A stretch of 64,000 bases of DNA from Antedon mediterranea (GCF_964355755.1 NC_092680.1:13867001-13931000); one strand, 5' to 3'. Shown: positions 45,801 to 60,300, counted from the first letter of the stretch. Notes: generated by a model not told the origin, from the letters alone. Numbers and translations: made by a program.

Positions 45801-48800
45801 CTTGTGGCAAGAGCATCTTGATTGTTTACTGCTTGTGGCAAGATCACCTTGATTATTTACTACTTGTGGCAAGAGCATCTTGATTGTTTACTACTTGTGG
45901 CAAGAGCACATTGATTGTTTACTACTTGTGGCAAGAGCACCTTGATTGTTTACTAGTTGTGGCAAGAGAACCTTGATTGTTTACTAGTTGTGGCAAGAGC
46001 ACTTTCATTGTTTACTTCTTGTGGCAAGAGCACCTTCATTGTTTACTACTTGTGGCAAGAGCATCTTGATTGTTTACTTCTTGCAACAAGGGCATCTTGA
46101 TTGTTTACTACTTGTGGCAAGAGCATCTTGATTGTTTACTACTTGTTGCAAGACCACCTTGATTGTTTCTACTTGTGACAAGAGCACCTTGATTGTTTAC
46201 TACTTGTGGCAAGAGCATCTTGATTGTTTACTACTTGGGGCAATAGCACCTTGATTGTTTACTATTTGTGGCAAGAGCACCTTGATTGTTTACTACTTGT
46301 GGCAATAGCACCTTGATTGTTTACTACTTGTGGCAAGAGCACCTTGATTGTTTACTACTTGTGGCAATAGCACCTTGATTGCTTACTACTTGTTGCAAGA
46401 GCACCGTGATTGTTTACTACTTGTGGCAAGAGCATCTTGATTGTTTACTACTTGTGGCAAGAGCATCTTGATTGTTTACTACTTGTGGCAATAGCACCTT
46501 GATTGCTTACTACTTGTGGCAAGAGCACCTTGATTGTTTACTATTTGTGGCAAGATCACCTTGATTGTTTACTACTTGTGGCAAGATCACCTTGATTGTT
46601 TACTACTTGTGGCAAGAGCATCTTGATTGTTTACTACTTGGGGCAATAGCACCTTGATTGTTTACTACTTGTGGCAAGAGCACCTTGATTGTTTACTACT
46701 TGTGGCAATAGCACCTTGATTGTTTACTACTTGTGGCAAGAGCACCTTGATTGTTTACTACTTGTGGCAATAGCACCTTGATTGCTTACTACTTGTTGCA
46801 AGAGCACCGTGATTGTTTACTACTTGTGGCAAGAGCATCTTGATTGTTTACTACTTGTGGCAAGAGCATCTTGATTGTTTACTACTTGTGGCAATAGCAC
46901 CTTGATTGCTTACTACTTGTGGCAAGAGCACCTTGATTGTTTACTATTTGTGGCAAGATCACCTTGATTGTTTACTACTTGTGGCAAGATCACCTTGATT
47001 GTTTACTACTTGTGGCAAGAGCATCTTGATTGTTTACTACTTGTGGCAAGAGCATCTTGATTGTTTACTACTTGTGGCAATAGCATCTTGATTGTTTACT
47101 ACTTGTGGCAAGATCACCTTGATTGTTTACTACTTGTGGCAAGAGCATCTTGATTGTTTACTACTTGCGGCAAGATTACCTTGATGGTTTACTACTTGTG
47201 GCGAGAGCATCTTAATTGTTTACTACTTGTGGCAAGAGCATCTTGATTGTTTACTACTTGTGGCAAGATTACCTTGATTGTTTACTACTTGTGGCAAGAG
47301 CATCTTGATTGTTTACTACTTGTAGCAAGAGCATCTTGATTTTTTACTACTTGTGGCAAGAGCACCTTGATTGTTTACTACTTGTGGCAAGAGCACCTTG
47401 ATTGTTTACTACTTTTGGCAAGAGCACCTTGATTGTTTACTACTTGTGGCAAGAGCATCTTGATTGTTTACTACTTGGGGCAATAGCACCTTGATTGTTT
47501 ACTACTTGTGGCAAGAGCACCTTGATTGTTTACTACTTGTGGCAATAGCACCTTGATTGTTTACTACTTGTGGCAAGAGCACCTTGATTGTTTACTACTT
47601 GTGGCAATAGCACCTTGATTGCTTACTACTTGTTACATTGTTTACTACTTGTGGCAAGAGCACCTTGATTGCTTACTACTTGTGGCAAGAGCACCTTTAT
47701 TATTTACTATTTGTGGCAAGATCACCTTGATTGTTTACTACTTGTGGCAAGAGCATCTTGATTGTTTACTACTTGTGGCAAGAGCACCTTGATTGTTTAC
47801 TACTTGTGGCAATAGCACCTTGATTGCTTACTACTTGTTGCAAGAGCACCGTGATTGTTTACTACTTGTGGCAAGAGCATCTTGATTGTTTACTACTTGT
47901 GGCAAGAGCATCTTGATTGTTTACTACTTGTGGCAATAGCACCTTGATTGCTTACTACTTGTGGCAAGATCACCTTTATTATTTACTATGTGTGGCAAGA
48001 TCACCTTGATTGTTTACTACTTGTGGCAAGAGCATCTTGATTGTTTACAACTTGTGGCAAGAGCACCTTGATTGTTTACTACTTGTGGCAAGAGCACCTT
48101 GATTGTTTACTACTTGTGGCAAGATCACCTTGATTGTTTACTACTTTTGGCAAGAGCATCTTGATTGTTTACTACTTGTGGCAAGAGCACCTTGATTGTG
48201 TACTACCTGTAGCAATAGCACCTTGATTGCTTACTACTTGTGGCAAGAGCACCTTGATTGTTTACTACTTGTGGCAAGAGCACCTTGATTGTTTACTACT
48301 TTTGGCAAGAGAACCTTGATTGTTTACTAGTTGTGGCAAGAGCACTTTCATTGTTTACTTCTTGTGGCAAGAGCACCTTCATTGTTTACTAATTGTGGCA
48401 AGAGCATCTTGATTGTTTACTACTTGCAACAAGAGCATCTTGATTGTTTACTACTTGTGGCAAGAGCATCTTGATTGTTTACTACATGTGGCAAGACCAC
48501 CTTGATTGTTTACTACTTGTGACAAGAGCACCTTGATTGTTTACTACTTGTGGCAAGAGCATCTTGATTGTTTACTACTTGGGGCAATAGCACCTTGATT
48601 GTTTACTACTTGTGGCAAGAGCACCTTGATTGTTTACTACTTGTGGCAATAGCACCTTGATTGTTTACTACTTGTGGCAAGAGCACCTTGATTGTTTACT
48701 ACTTGTGGCAATAGCACCTTGATTGCTTACTACTTGTTACATTGTTTACTACTTGTGGCAAGAGCATCTTGATTGTTTACTACTTGTGGCAAGAGCATCT

Positions 48801-51800
48801 TGATTGTTTACTACTTGTGGCAATAGCACCTTGATTGCTTACTACTTGTGGCAAGAGCACCTTGATTGTTTACTATTTGTGGCAAGATCACCTTGATTGT
48901 TTACTACTTGTGGCAAGAGCATCTTGATTGTTTACTACTTGTGGCAAGAGCATCTTGATTGTTTACCACTTGTGGCAATAGCATCTTGATTGTTTACTAC
49001 TTGTGGCAAGATCACCTTGATTGTGTACTACTTGTGGCAAGAGCATCTTGATTGTTTACTACTTGTGACAGTAGCATCTTGATTGTTTACTACTTGTGGC
49101 AAGACCACCTTGATTGTTTACTACTTGTGGCAAGAGCATCTTGATTGTTTACTACTTGTGGCAAGATCACCTTGATTGTTTAATACTTGTGGCAAGAGAA
49201 TCTTGATTGTTTACTACTTGTGGCAAGAGCATCTTGATTGTTTACTACTTGTGGCATGAGCACCTTGATTGTTTACTACTTGTGGCAAGATCACCTTGAT
49301 TGTTTACTACTTGTGGCAAGAGCATCTTGATTGTTTACTACTTGTGGCAAGATCACCTTGATTGTTTACTACTTGTGGCAAGAGCATCTTGATTGTTTAC
49401 TACTTGTGGCAAGAGCATCTTGATTGTTTACTACTTGTGGCATTAGCATCTTGATTGTTTACTACTTGTGGCAAGATCACCTTGATTGTTTACTACTTGT
49501 GGCAAGAGCATCTTGATTGTTTACTACTTGTGACAGTAGGATCTTGATTGTTTACTACTTGTGGCGAGAGCATCTTAATTGTTTACTACTTGTGGCAAGA
49601 GCATCTTGATTGTTTACTGCTTGTGGCAAGATCACCTTGATTATTTACTACTTGTGGCAAGAGCATCTTGATTGTTTACTACTTGTGGCAAGAGCACATT
49701 GATTTTTTACTACTTGTGGCAAGAGCACCTTGATTGTTTACTAGTTGTGGCAAGAGAACCTTGATTGTTTACTAGTTGTGGCAAGAGCACTTTCATTGTT
49801 TACTTCTTGTGGCAAGAGCACCTTCATTGTTTACTACTTGTGGCAAGAGCATCTTGATTGTTTACTACTTGTGGCAATAGCATCTTGATTGTTTACTACT
49901 TGTGGCAAGATCACCTTGATTGTTTACTACTTGTGGCAAGAGCATCTTGATTGTTTACTACTTGCGGCAAGATTACCTTGATGGTTTACTACTTGTGGCG
50001 AGAGCATCTTAATTGTTTACTACTTGTGGCAAGAGCATCTTGATTGTTTACTACTTGTGGCAAGATTACCTTGATTGTTTACTACTTGTGGCAAGAGCAT
50101 CTTGATTGTTTACTACTTGTAGCAAGAGCATCTTGATTTTTTACTACTTGTGGCAAGAGCATCTTGATTGTTTACTACTTGTGGCAAGAGCACCTTGATT
50201 GTTTACTACTTGTGGCAAGATCACCTTGATTGTTTACTACTTGTGGCAAGAGCATCTTGATTGTTTACTAGTTGTGACAAGAGCACCTTGATTGTTTACT
50301 ACTTGTGGCAATAGCATCTTGATTGTTTACTACTTGTGACAAAAGCACCTTTATTATTTACTATGTGTGGCAAGATCACCTTGATTGTTTACTACTTGTG
50401 GCAAGAGCATCTTGATTGTTTACAACTTGTGGCAAGAGCATCTTGATTGTTTACTACTTGTGGCAAGAGCACCTTGATTGTTTACTACTTGTGGCAAGAT
50501 CACCTTGATTGTTTACTACTTGTGGCAAGAGCATCTTGATTGTTTACTAGTTGTGACAAGAGCACCTTGATTGTTTACTACTTGTGGCAATAGCATCTTG
50601 ATTGTTTACTACTTGTGACAAAAGCACCTTGATTGTTTACTAGTTGTGGCAAGAGCACCTTGATTGCTTACTACTTGTTGCAAGAGCACCGTGATTGTTT
50701 ACTACTTGTGGCAAGAGCATCTTGATTGTTTACTACTTGTGGCAAGAGCATCTTGATTGTTTACTACTTGTGGCAATAGCACCTTGATTGCTTACTACTT
50801 GTGGCAAGATCACCTTTATTATTTACTATGTGTGGCAAGATCACCTTGATTGTTTACTACTTGTGGCAAGAGCATCTTGATTGTTTACAACTTGTGGCAA
50901 GAGCATCTTGATTGTTTACTACTTGTGGCAAGAGCATCTTGATTGTTTACTACTTGGGGCAATAGCACCTTGATTGTTTACTACTTGTGGCAAGAGCACC
51001 TTGATTGTTTACTACTTGTGGCAATAGCACCTTGATTGTTTACTACTTGTGGCAAGAGCACCTTGATTGTTTACTACTTGTGGCAATAGCACCTTGATTG
51101 CTTACTACTTGTTACATTGTTTACTACTTGTGGCAAGAGCATCTTGATTGTTTACTACTTGTGGCAAGAGCATCTTGATTGTTTACTACTTGTGGCAATA
51201 GCACCTTGATTGCTTACTACTTGTGGCAAGAGCACCTTGATTGTTTACTATTTGTGGCAAGATCACCTTGATTGTTTACTACTTGTGGCAAGAGCATCTT
51301 GATTGTTTACTACTTGTGGCAAGAGCATCTTGATTGTTTACCACTTGTGGCAATAGCATCTTGATTGTTTACTACTTGTGGCAAGATCACCTTGATTGTG
51401 TACTACTTGTGGCAAGAGCATCTTGATTGTTTACTACTTGTGACAGTAGCATCTTGATTGTTTACTACTTGTGGCAAGACCACCTTGATTGTTTACTACT
51501 TGTGGCAAGAGCATCTTGATTGTTTACTACTTGTGGCAAGATTACCTTGATTGTTTACTACTTGTGGCAAGAGCATCTTGATTGTTTACTAGTTGTGACA
51601 AGAGCACCTTGATTGTTTACTACTTGTGGCAATAGCATCTTGATTGTTTACTACTTGTGACAAAAGCACCTTGATTGTTTACTAGTTGTGGCAAGAGCAT
51701 CTTGATTGTTTACTACTTTTGGCAAGAGCATCTTGATTGTTTACTACTTGTGGCAAGAGCACCTTGATTGTGTACTACCTGTAGCAATAGCACCTTGATT

Positions 51801-51885
51801 GCTTACTACTTGTGGCAAGAGCACCTTGATTGTTTACTACTTTTTGCAAGAGCATCTTGATTGTTTAATAATTGTGACAGCAGCA
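39855..51885. repeat. 12-kb tandem array of a 31-bp unit (~388 copies)
   Basis: Units read about GAGCATCTTGATTG, then TTTACTACTTGTGGCAA. Common variants are CATC/CACC, GAG/GAT/TAG, GGC/GAC and ACTTG/AGTTG. Most units contain TTGTTTAC and an imperfect dyad CAAGA-GCA-TCTTG. Copies are diverged but organised in larger blocks: about 41700-42790 recurs at 44180-45270, offset exactly 2,480 bp (80 units). A few units are broken, for example a deletion variant with TTGTTACATTG at 47632, 48738 and 51110. Short ORFs inside, such as those at 40149 and 44272, are periodicity artefacts. Confidence 0.97.
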
Positions 51886-53083
51886 TATCTTTAGCTTGAC
51901 AATAGTCATTAACAAGATGTCTCCTGACAAAGTGACCAGAAAATGATGAATATTATGTGTTTGTTTGGCATGCATTTCAGGTTGCTGTTTTTTATTCAAG
52001 GGAGGTGTTTTGGGGATGTAAAATGGCATATAAACTCAAATAAATGAACCTCAATATGAAAACAAATAAAATAGATTACCAGAAATAGAAATATGTTATT
52101 GTGTGTGTTTAATATTCCAATTGTATTATAAACTGGCACTTTCAATGTTGCCCAGTTACTATCGGACTTTTGACAGCGAGGTGGAAATCCGGCATCTACA
52201 GTTTTTGGGGAATTAGTAAGTAGGCCCTAGTATTGAGCACATATCATTTTCCAATCTGTTTTTAAAAAGTCGATAAAGCACGGAAGTAAGTGGCATTCAA
52301 TGGAATTTTGCACCAAATTTTGTGACATTTGAATACTGTGTAGTTGTTTGTTTACATGATAAATCAGTCAAACATGCAACAATAGATTGCAGTTTCTTTG
52401 GTTATTTAGGGGAATACCCCTGGGCTACGTCATTTGAAGGTCTCGTGTTACGTTTAAACCGTGGGAAGTGGCTAATGTTCCAATTTTATACCTCCATTTG
52501 AAAAAATTATAAAATACTGTTTCTCAATAACAACAAATAATGTTTAAATAAAAGCTATACAGTGCCAGATTGTTTGTATCGGCGGAACAGGACTTTTTCT
52601 TTTTCACTATTCGCTGGTATTAAATCTTGTTCTTCTTTTTGATGAATTTCTTATTTAAAATTAAAACAATTTGAAAAATAAACACAACACTGTTATTTTT
52701 GTTCTTTACGCTCGGCTGGTCACGACTGTTCGAATCGTATATTGAACGAATAGGCTTATTCAAAAAGAGATTAATTTATAAATTGTAATACAATAATAAT
52801 AGTAATACGGTAATTTATTGTTCTTATTAATAAAAACCGTTTCTGTACTAAATAAGAGGCCCCAAAATGTAGAATGAACGAGTCCATTAAAATAGTTTGT
52901 CATTTCCGGGTTCGTCAGGTCATTTTGAAGAAAACAATTATTTTCGTTCACATTCATGTGTGGCTGTCTAGGTGGTTGTAGTAAGTCTTCGGCTCAGCGG
53001 AAGACAATACTATCCGGAGAATTAAGAATACTTACGAAGAAATAATTTATTTGTTAAGGTGTAAGCTAATAACATTTGGAATT
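51886..53083. other. Intergenic region upstream of the second gene
   Basis: No convincing ORF or repeat. The last 120 bp are the likely 5' UTR/promoter of the exon at 53084; no TATA box is evident. Confidence 0.4.
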
Positions 53084-53164
53084 ATGGCCCAAGGAAGTAG
53101 CTACATGAGCGCAGCATACCGTTATCACGAAGGCTTTTTAGAGAAGAGAGGGCCTAAAGATAAG
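53084..53164 (+). CDS. Probable first coding exon of a PH-domain adaptor (STAP-like), partial gene
   Basis: ATG in a good context (ATTATGG) opens 27 codons ending at a consensus donor (AAG before GTAAGT at 53165). YHEGFLEKRGPKDK resembles the start of the PH domain of signal-transducing adaptor proteins (STAP family, PH plus SH2; human STAP2 has a similar YYESFLEKKGP stretch). No following exon of this type was found in the remaining 10.8 kb, so intron 1 is long and the gene runs off the right edge. The call rests on 14 residues; another PH protein is possible. Confidence 0.5.
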
Positions 53165-53583
53165 GTAAGTCTCTGCTCAAACAACAAGATGGACGTTAAG
53201 GAGGTTTTTTAAAGATTGATTTTCATTCTATTCTGTTATTAAGACATGGCATCACTGATTATTAGCAGGCCTAGGACACACACCATTCCATGCCTGATGA
53301 TCAGCGAGATCAGAGTGGGAGTACCAAGGGAACACTACTAGTACTACGACCGACCCCACCCATCCATCAGCATCTATACATTCTAAATTTAGAATGGAAA
53401 TTGGTCTGGCGATTAACATGATAAGTGATGACCACTGATGCTGGTGTACAGTCATAGATTATGAATTTGAAGGGAAAATTTACAGGTATCAATCAATAAA
53501 TACAAAAGTAAAATATTTTCGCATCTTGACAACTACTCGGCAATGTTAGCTCACCCATCCATGCGGATTGCAGCCTCTCTTAA

Positions 53584-54168
53584 AGACCCCTTCTCTATGT
53601 TTTTTAGATCTAATTTAAGATCAAAAACTATATTTAATCTAAAAATAATACTATATGGTCCTATTGCGATAACTGTTTTCGTCTTTAAACTGTTAAAAAT
53701 GTGAAAAAGTCGATTCTAATAATTATAGCGGCCCGCTATAAATCCCAAAATGCATTGCGCGCGGATTGATATTTTTGTTTTTCTTCTGTAATTCACTCAC
53801 TTTTCGATCGATCGCGAGACCAAAACTAACTTTTTAGCGAAAAAATACCGGGTTTAAAAATAAATAGAAAGACAATTGATGCAGCAACTATACAACGTCA
53901 GGCTAGGTATATAGCTAGCGTACGATGTTCGTACGTTACCGATGTTTACCAGCTAGGCCTACAAAACTAAGCCTAGCTAGCTAGGTTAGGCCTAAAGACC
54001 GTCCACGAGAGGTCATCGCCGCGAGCTACTTAGGTAGTGCGTTGTTTCTCATTTTTTATCATAATTTATTATAAAACGTACATTTAAGACAAGGAATGAC
54101 CTGGTTTAATGTTTTTAAAGTAATATATTATTTTTACAAAACGTCACAAATTTTAGGGAAGGGGGTCT
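53584..54168 (-). mobile_element. TTAA element, copy B (inverted relative to copy A)
   Basis: About 585 bp colinear with 600-1231 on the opposite strand: the GCGGCCCGCTATAA palindrome, CGATCGATCG, the GCTAGCGTACGATGTTCGTA block and the TAGGCC island. TTAA at 53580-53583; the right-hand copy is degenerated. Sits in intron 1 of the STAP-like gene. Confidence 0.8.
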
Positions 54169-54954
54169 TTTTAGGCTGGCTAGGCCTGATTTACTGTTCA
54201 ATTTTCCGTTTTAATTTTCCGTTTCTCTAATATACAAAATCGTTTTATTCTTTGTATACACATTTTATTCTGTTAAGTTATTTAATAATATAACTTGCAT
54301 TATTTGTAAATGTTGTAGAATATTTATATAAGTTTATCTTTGCTTTGTATCAAATACTAAAAATACTTTGCACAATTTGAAATTTACTGTGCGATTTTAA
54401 TCCAATCAAAAAGTATTTTAATACAAATTTCTGAAATCATTAAAAATGCCCATAACATTAATATTATTTAGCTTAAACAGTATGCATCCGAGCATTGGCA
54501 ATATTTGTTTTTAATTTTAAAACTTATTTCTTCCCCCTTTTTTTTTATTATATGGTTGATTAAAATTACTGTGAAGCTAAGTACAGTAAGTTATGAACAA
54601 TGTATAATTTCTCACTGCTATACTAATTGTCTATGTCTTTGTAATTCTGATTAAAATGTACATTCCAAATTGATTTTAGCTCCCATGGGTCTATATTGAC
54701 TTATAGAACCAGTTATTCAATTTTGTCTTTTAGTAATCATAGAGATTAATCAATAGGCAACCGTAAGCATAATGCATACAATTTGATATTTGGTCAGTAT
54801 TATGTAATCGGGTTTAATTATTTATACACATATATGGCTGCTATTTATAATTAAGCATTGTTGTTGATAGGCCTACAGTATGTATGTTACACGCAATTTG
54901 AAATTTCAAATTCACAATTGCAAATTAACATACTATAATAATTATACAAATAAA

Positions 54955-55150
54955 GAATGTTTATGAGTGTAATTAATGGTACAAATAATGTCATTTGATG
55001 AATGATGAAAGGTTAAATATATATAAAGTAACCTTTCATCTCACATGAGGTGAAAGAAAGGTTATATATCAATGAGGCGAAGCCAAGTTGATATTTTAAC
55101 CTTTCATCAAATGCCATTATTTGTACCATTACACGAATATAAAACATTCA
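54955..55150. mobile_element. Foldback element with ~60-bp inverted arms
   Basis: 54955-55020 and 55091-55150 pair over most of their length, including TGGTACAAATAATG and TGAAAGGTTAAA. The loop contains a further GTAACCTTTCATC/GATGAAAGGTTA-like inversion. Non-coding MITE. Confidence 0.75.
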
Positions 55151-55509
55151 TTATATGTTTTATATAACATCTAAATAGATTCCTGTCAACAAAGCCTACA
55201 GTACATTTGATTCACATTGATTAAAACTATTATTATACGATCGCTTAATAGTGTGTACTATTGCACGCCATGTGACCCACATTCAAATGTTCTATTTAAT
55301 ATTAATTTAAGAAATAATGAACTATTATCCATTTTAGAGTAACACTCAGTAGGCCTACAGTAGTACACATTTAGTGTAGTATAAAAAATGGGTGCATATT
55401 TATACTGTAGAAATCAGTGAGTGTCAATATGTTATCCAGCTTGTCAAGCTTGTCACTTTAGTTGAAGTATTATAACAGTGCATTTCAAATATTTGAGTTT
55501 ATGGTTTAT

Positions 55510-55780
55510 GTTGATTGAAATTGATTGAAATATATATTTATACTGGGTAACCTCTTCAGTCAATGACTGGTCTCCCAGAGGGCCCAGTTGGTGATCAGTG
55601 GCTGTGATGTACTAATACACCGGGGTAACCCTCTACTCGTCTCGAAAGATGTACTAGGTTCTTTAAAGTGCACACGAGCTAGATGTGTACACTGGACCTA
55701 CGGTTTATAGTCCTTATCCATGTTATGGCTAGGTAATTGCGGTTCCACTGTGTTAACCGCTCGGCCACTCACTCACTCGT
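55510..55780 (-). mobile_element. tRNA-derived SINE, copy with intact head
   Basis: On the - strand it begins GAGTGGCCGAGCGGTTAACA, an A-box of the tRNA-Leu/Ser type. It continues with the same body as 11369-11622 and ends in an ATTGAAA-rich tail. I saw no good B-box. Confidence 0.75.
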
Positions 55781-56052
55781 ACAATTTAGTAAAATGCATT
55801 GGGAAATTACCTTAATTGTTCATATCCTACTGACCAACTATGCGAAAAAGGGTCAGGTACGTATCTGAATCAAGACAAAAACCTTAGGTTGGGTGCGAAA
55901 AAAGTTACGTAGATATTTAATTTTTAAAACATTTTTTTTACTGGACAGCTGTCAGCATTGAGCTATTTGCATAATTAGAATAAACAAAATGGCCGCTATT
56001 TTCATACAAACATGATATATCTCTGGATTTACTGGACATATTGAGTTAATGT

Positions 56053-56560
56053 TGGTGTCAAATTGTTCACAATGTATATCTGTTTATATTAGCTCTAACA
56101 GAATTTTTTTTTTTAATTAATACCAGAACCCACATTTTTAGCAATTTTGACCTATTTCCGCCATATCTATTCTAATTAACGGCAGGTGGGAGGGAATTAA
56201 AACTAGGTGCAAATTGTTCCTAAGGTACAGTATATATTATATTCACTCTAAAAGATCTTGCTTGAAAATGACCAGAAGTGTGGTTATTGACCTTTGACAT
56301 AAATTATTAAATTTATTCTATATATTGATAATATAAATCAATAAATAATTAATATTTGTCGTAGGGAGCCAATTTTGGTGTCAAATTGTTCGCAACATAT
56401 ATGTTTATACTTGTCATAATGCAACATGCATTTTTTGTGTATAGTAACATTTGACCCGCTTTTGTCATCTAAATAACGACAGGGCGTAGAGTAGGCGCAC
56501 ATTGTTTATAATAATAGATATACAGTACACTTATATTCACTCTAATGGATTGTAACAAAA
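56053..56560. repeat. Diverged tandem duplication, ~190-215 bp units
   Basis: 56053-56268 and 56370-56557 share TTGGTGTCAAATTGTTC, TTTATA-T-G, an AACG(G)CAGG block and TATATTCACTCTAA, in the same order. Confidence 0.5.
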
Positions 56561-57330
56561 AAATAACATGTGATTATTTATGTTTTCTATGGGCCATAGC
56601 GGCTCTTTAATGAAAATAGGTCAAACATTTGGTCCCAATAGGCTGGCCCATACAGGAAAAAGATGCCTTAACACACAGGATTCTAAAATAACCCAAATGA
56701 ACCTTTTGGGATCTCTATATGGTGAGCTACATAAGGCCCTTCCTGGGACTATTAGGAATCAATATGGGGTACAGTTCATAGATTGAACTACAGTATATTG
56801 CAATAAAACTAAATGTGAACCCTTGATCTTTAAAGAATATGTTAAATGGATTTGCCCAAATGAACCCAAGGGCCAATCCGTCATGGACCTTTCATGGAAC
56901 AGTTTCCCGTTTGCCGGGAACTAATACAAATATTGTGCCTTCTCTGTAGTGTCCATAATATTTTTTAATAAAAAGTGCCTCGTGTCTCGAAGTGGCTGCT
57001 ACACCTCCCTGTCTGGTTTGTATACAACTGACCCCTTCCCCCCTCCCCTCTCAAGAAAATGTAACAAAGAGAATGCCTACAAAGTATTTTTTCAATGAAT
57101 TTAAGGTTTCAGTTTTGCGTTTTTGTACTCAATTTAACCATGGATTTATAAGTCCATGGATACAAGAGTGATGTTCTGTACATATGGTATCTGGTATTTA
57201 AAAGTTTTAGTATTAATCACATACTAACTATGAATTGTGAATACATTTTAATTTATAATTTAATCACAATAATTATCTTGTTTTGATCGAAACACTCTAT
57301 TGTCATATGAGCTGTTTTGGTTTCTGTTTT

Positions 57331-60300
57331 TAAGTTCCTAGTTTACTACAGTCTTCATAGTAGACAACAAGTATTTAAGTTCCTAGTTTACTACAGTCTT
57401 CATAGTAGACAACAAGTATTTAAGTTCCTAGTTTACTACAGACTTCATAGTAGACAACAAGTATTTAAGTTCCTAGTTTACTACAGACTTCATAGTAGAC
57501 AACAAGTATTTAAGTTCCTAGTTTACTACAGTCTTCATAGTAGACACAAGTATTTAAGTTCCTAGTTTACTACAGACTTCATAGTAGACAACAAGTATTT
57601 AAGTTCCTAGTTTACTACAGTCTTTATAGTAGACAACAAGTATTTAAGTTCCTAGTTTACTACAGTCTTCATAGTAGACAACAAGTATTTAAGTTCCTAG
57701 TTTACTACAGACTTCATAGTAGACAACAAGTATTTAAGTTCCTAGTTTACTACAGACTTCATAGTAGACAACAAGTATTTAAGTTCCTAGTTTACTACAG
57801 TCTTCATAGTAGACAACAAGTATTTAAGTTCCTAGTTTACTACAGACTTCATAGTAGACAACAAGTATTTAAGTTCCTAGTTTACTACAGACTTCATAGT
57901 AGACAACAAGTATTTAAGTTCCTAGTTTACTACAGTCTTCATAGTAGACAACAAGTATTTAAGTTCCTAGTTTACTACAGTCTTCATAGTAGACAACAAG
58001 TATTTAAGTTCCTAGTTTACTACAGACTTCATAGTAGACAACAAGTATTTAAGTTCCTAGTTTACTACAGTCTTCATAGTAGACAACAAGTATTTAAGTT
58101 CCTAGTTTACTACAGACTTCATAGTAGACAACAAGTATTTAAGTTCCTAGTTTACTACAGACTTCATAGTAGACAACAAGTATTTAAGTTCCTAGTTTAC
58201 TACAGACTTCATAGTAGACAACAAGTATTTAAGTTCCTAGTTTACTACAGTCTTCATAGTAGACAACAAGTATTTAAGTTCCTAGTTTACTACAGACTTC
58301 ATAGTAGACAACAAGTATTTAAGTTCCTAGTTTACTACAGACTTCATAGTAGACAACAAGTATTTAAGTTCCTAGTTTACTACAGACTTCATAGTAGACA
58401 ACAAGTATTTAAGTTCCTAGTTTACTACAGACTTCATAGTAGACAACAAGTATTTAAGTTCCTAGTTTACTACAGACTTCATAGTAGACAACAAGTATTT
58501 AAGTTCCTAGTTTACTACAGACTTCATAGTAGACAACAAGTATTTAAGTTCCTAGTTTACTACAGACTTCATAGTAGACAACAAGTATTTAAGTTCCTAG
58601 TTTACTACAGACTTCATAGTAGACAACAAGTATTTAAGTTCCTAGTTTACTACAGACTTCATAGTAGACAACAAGTATTTAAGTTCCTAGTTTACTACAG
58701 ACTTCATAGTAGACAACAAGTATTTAAGTTCCTAGTTTACTACAGACTTCATAGTAGACAACAAGTATTTAAGTTCCTAGTTTACTACAGACTTCATAGT
58801 AGACAACAAGTATTTAAGTTCCTAGTTTACTACAGACTTCATAGTAGACAACAAGTATTTAAGTTCCTAGTTTACTACAGACTTCATAGTAGACAACAAG
58901 TATTTAAGTTCCTAGTTTACTACAGACTTCATAGTAGACAACAAGTATTTAAGTTCCTAGTTTACTACAGACTTCATAGTAGACAACAAGTATTTAAGTT
59001 CCTAGTTTACTACAGACTTCATAGTAGACAACAAGTATTTAAGTTCCTAGTTTACTACAGTCTTCATAGTAGACAACAAGTATTTAAGTTCCTAGTTTAC
59101 TACAGACTTCATAGTAGACAACAAGTATTTAAGTTCCTAGTTTACTACAGACTTCATAGTAGACAACAAGTATTTAAGTTCCTAGTTTACTACAGTCTTC
59201 ATAGTAGAAAACAAGTATTTAAGTTCCTAGTTTACTACAGACTTCATAGTAGACAACAAGTATTTAAGTTCCTAGTTTACTACAGTCTTCATAGTAGACA
59301 ACAAGTATTTAAGTTCCTAGTTTACTACAGACTTCATAGTAGACAACAAGTATTTAAGTTCCTAGTTTACTACAGTCTTCATAGTAGACAACAAGTATTT
59401 AAGTTCCTAGTTTACTACAGTCTTCATAGTAGACACAAGTATTTAAGTTCCTAGTTTACTACAGACTTCATAGTAGACAACAAGTATTTAAGTTCCTAGT
59501 TTACTACAGTCTTCATAGTAGAAAACAAGTATTTAAGTTCCTAGTTTACTACAGACTTCATAGTAGACAACAAGTATTTAAGTTCCTAGTTTACTACAGA
59601 CTTCATAGTAGACAACAAGTATTTAAGTTCCTAGTTTACTACAGTCTTCATAGTAGACAACAAGTATTTAAGTTCCTAGTTTACTACAGACTTCATAGTA
59701 GACAACAAGTATTTAAGTTCCTAGTTTACTACAGACTTCATAGTAGACAACAAGTATTTAAGTTCCTAGTTTACTACAGTCTTCATAGTAGACAACAAGT
59801 ATTTAAGTTCCTAGTTTACTACAGTCTTCATAGTAGACAACAAGTATTTAAGTTCCTAGTTTACTACAGACTTCATAGTAGACAACAAGTATTTAAGTTC
59901 CTAGTTTACTACAGTCTTCATAGTAGACAACAAGTATTTAAGTTCCTAGTTTACTACAGACTTCATAGTAGACAACAAGTATTTAAGTTCCTAGTTTACT
60001 ACAGACTTCATAGTAGACAACAAGTATTTAAGTTCCTAGTTTACTACAGACTTCATAGTAGACAACAAGTATTTAAGTTCCTAGTTTACTACAGACTTCA
60101 TAGTAGACAACAAGTATTTAAGTTCCTAGTTTACTACAGACTTCATAGTAGACAGCAAGTATTTAAGTTCCTAGTTTACTACAGTCTTCATAGTAGACAA
60201 CAAGTATTTAAGTTCCTAGTTTACTACAGTCTTCATAGTAGACAACAAGTATTTAAGTTCCTAGTTTACTACAGTCTTCATAGTAGACAACAAGTATTTA

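Noticed and set aside
39855-51885. CRISPR array
   Set aside because: Unit-to-unit tandem repetition with no unique spacers, in a eukaryotic genome.
57317-57565. 82-codon ORF with KFLVYY repeats as a gene
   Set aside because: Reading of the first units of the 45-bp array, ended by a 1-bp deletion.
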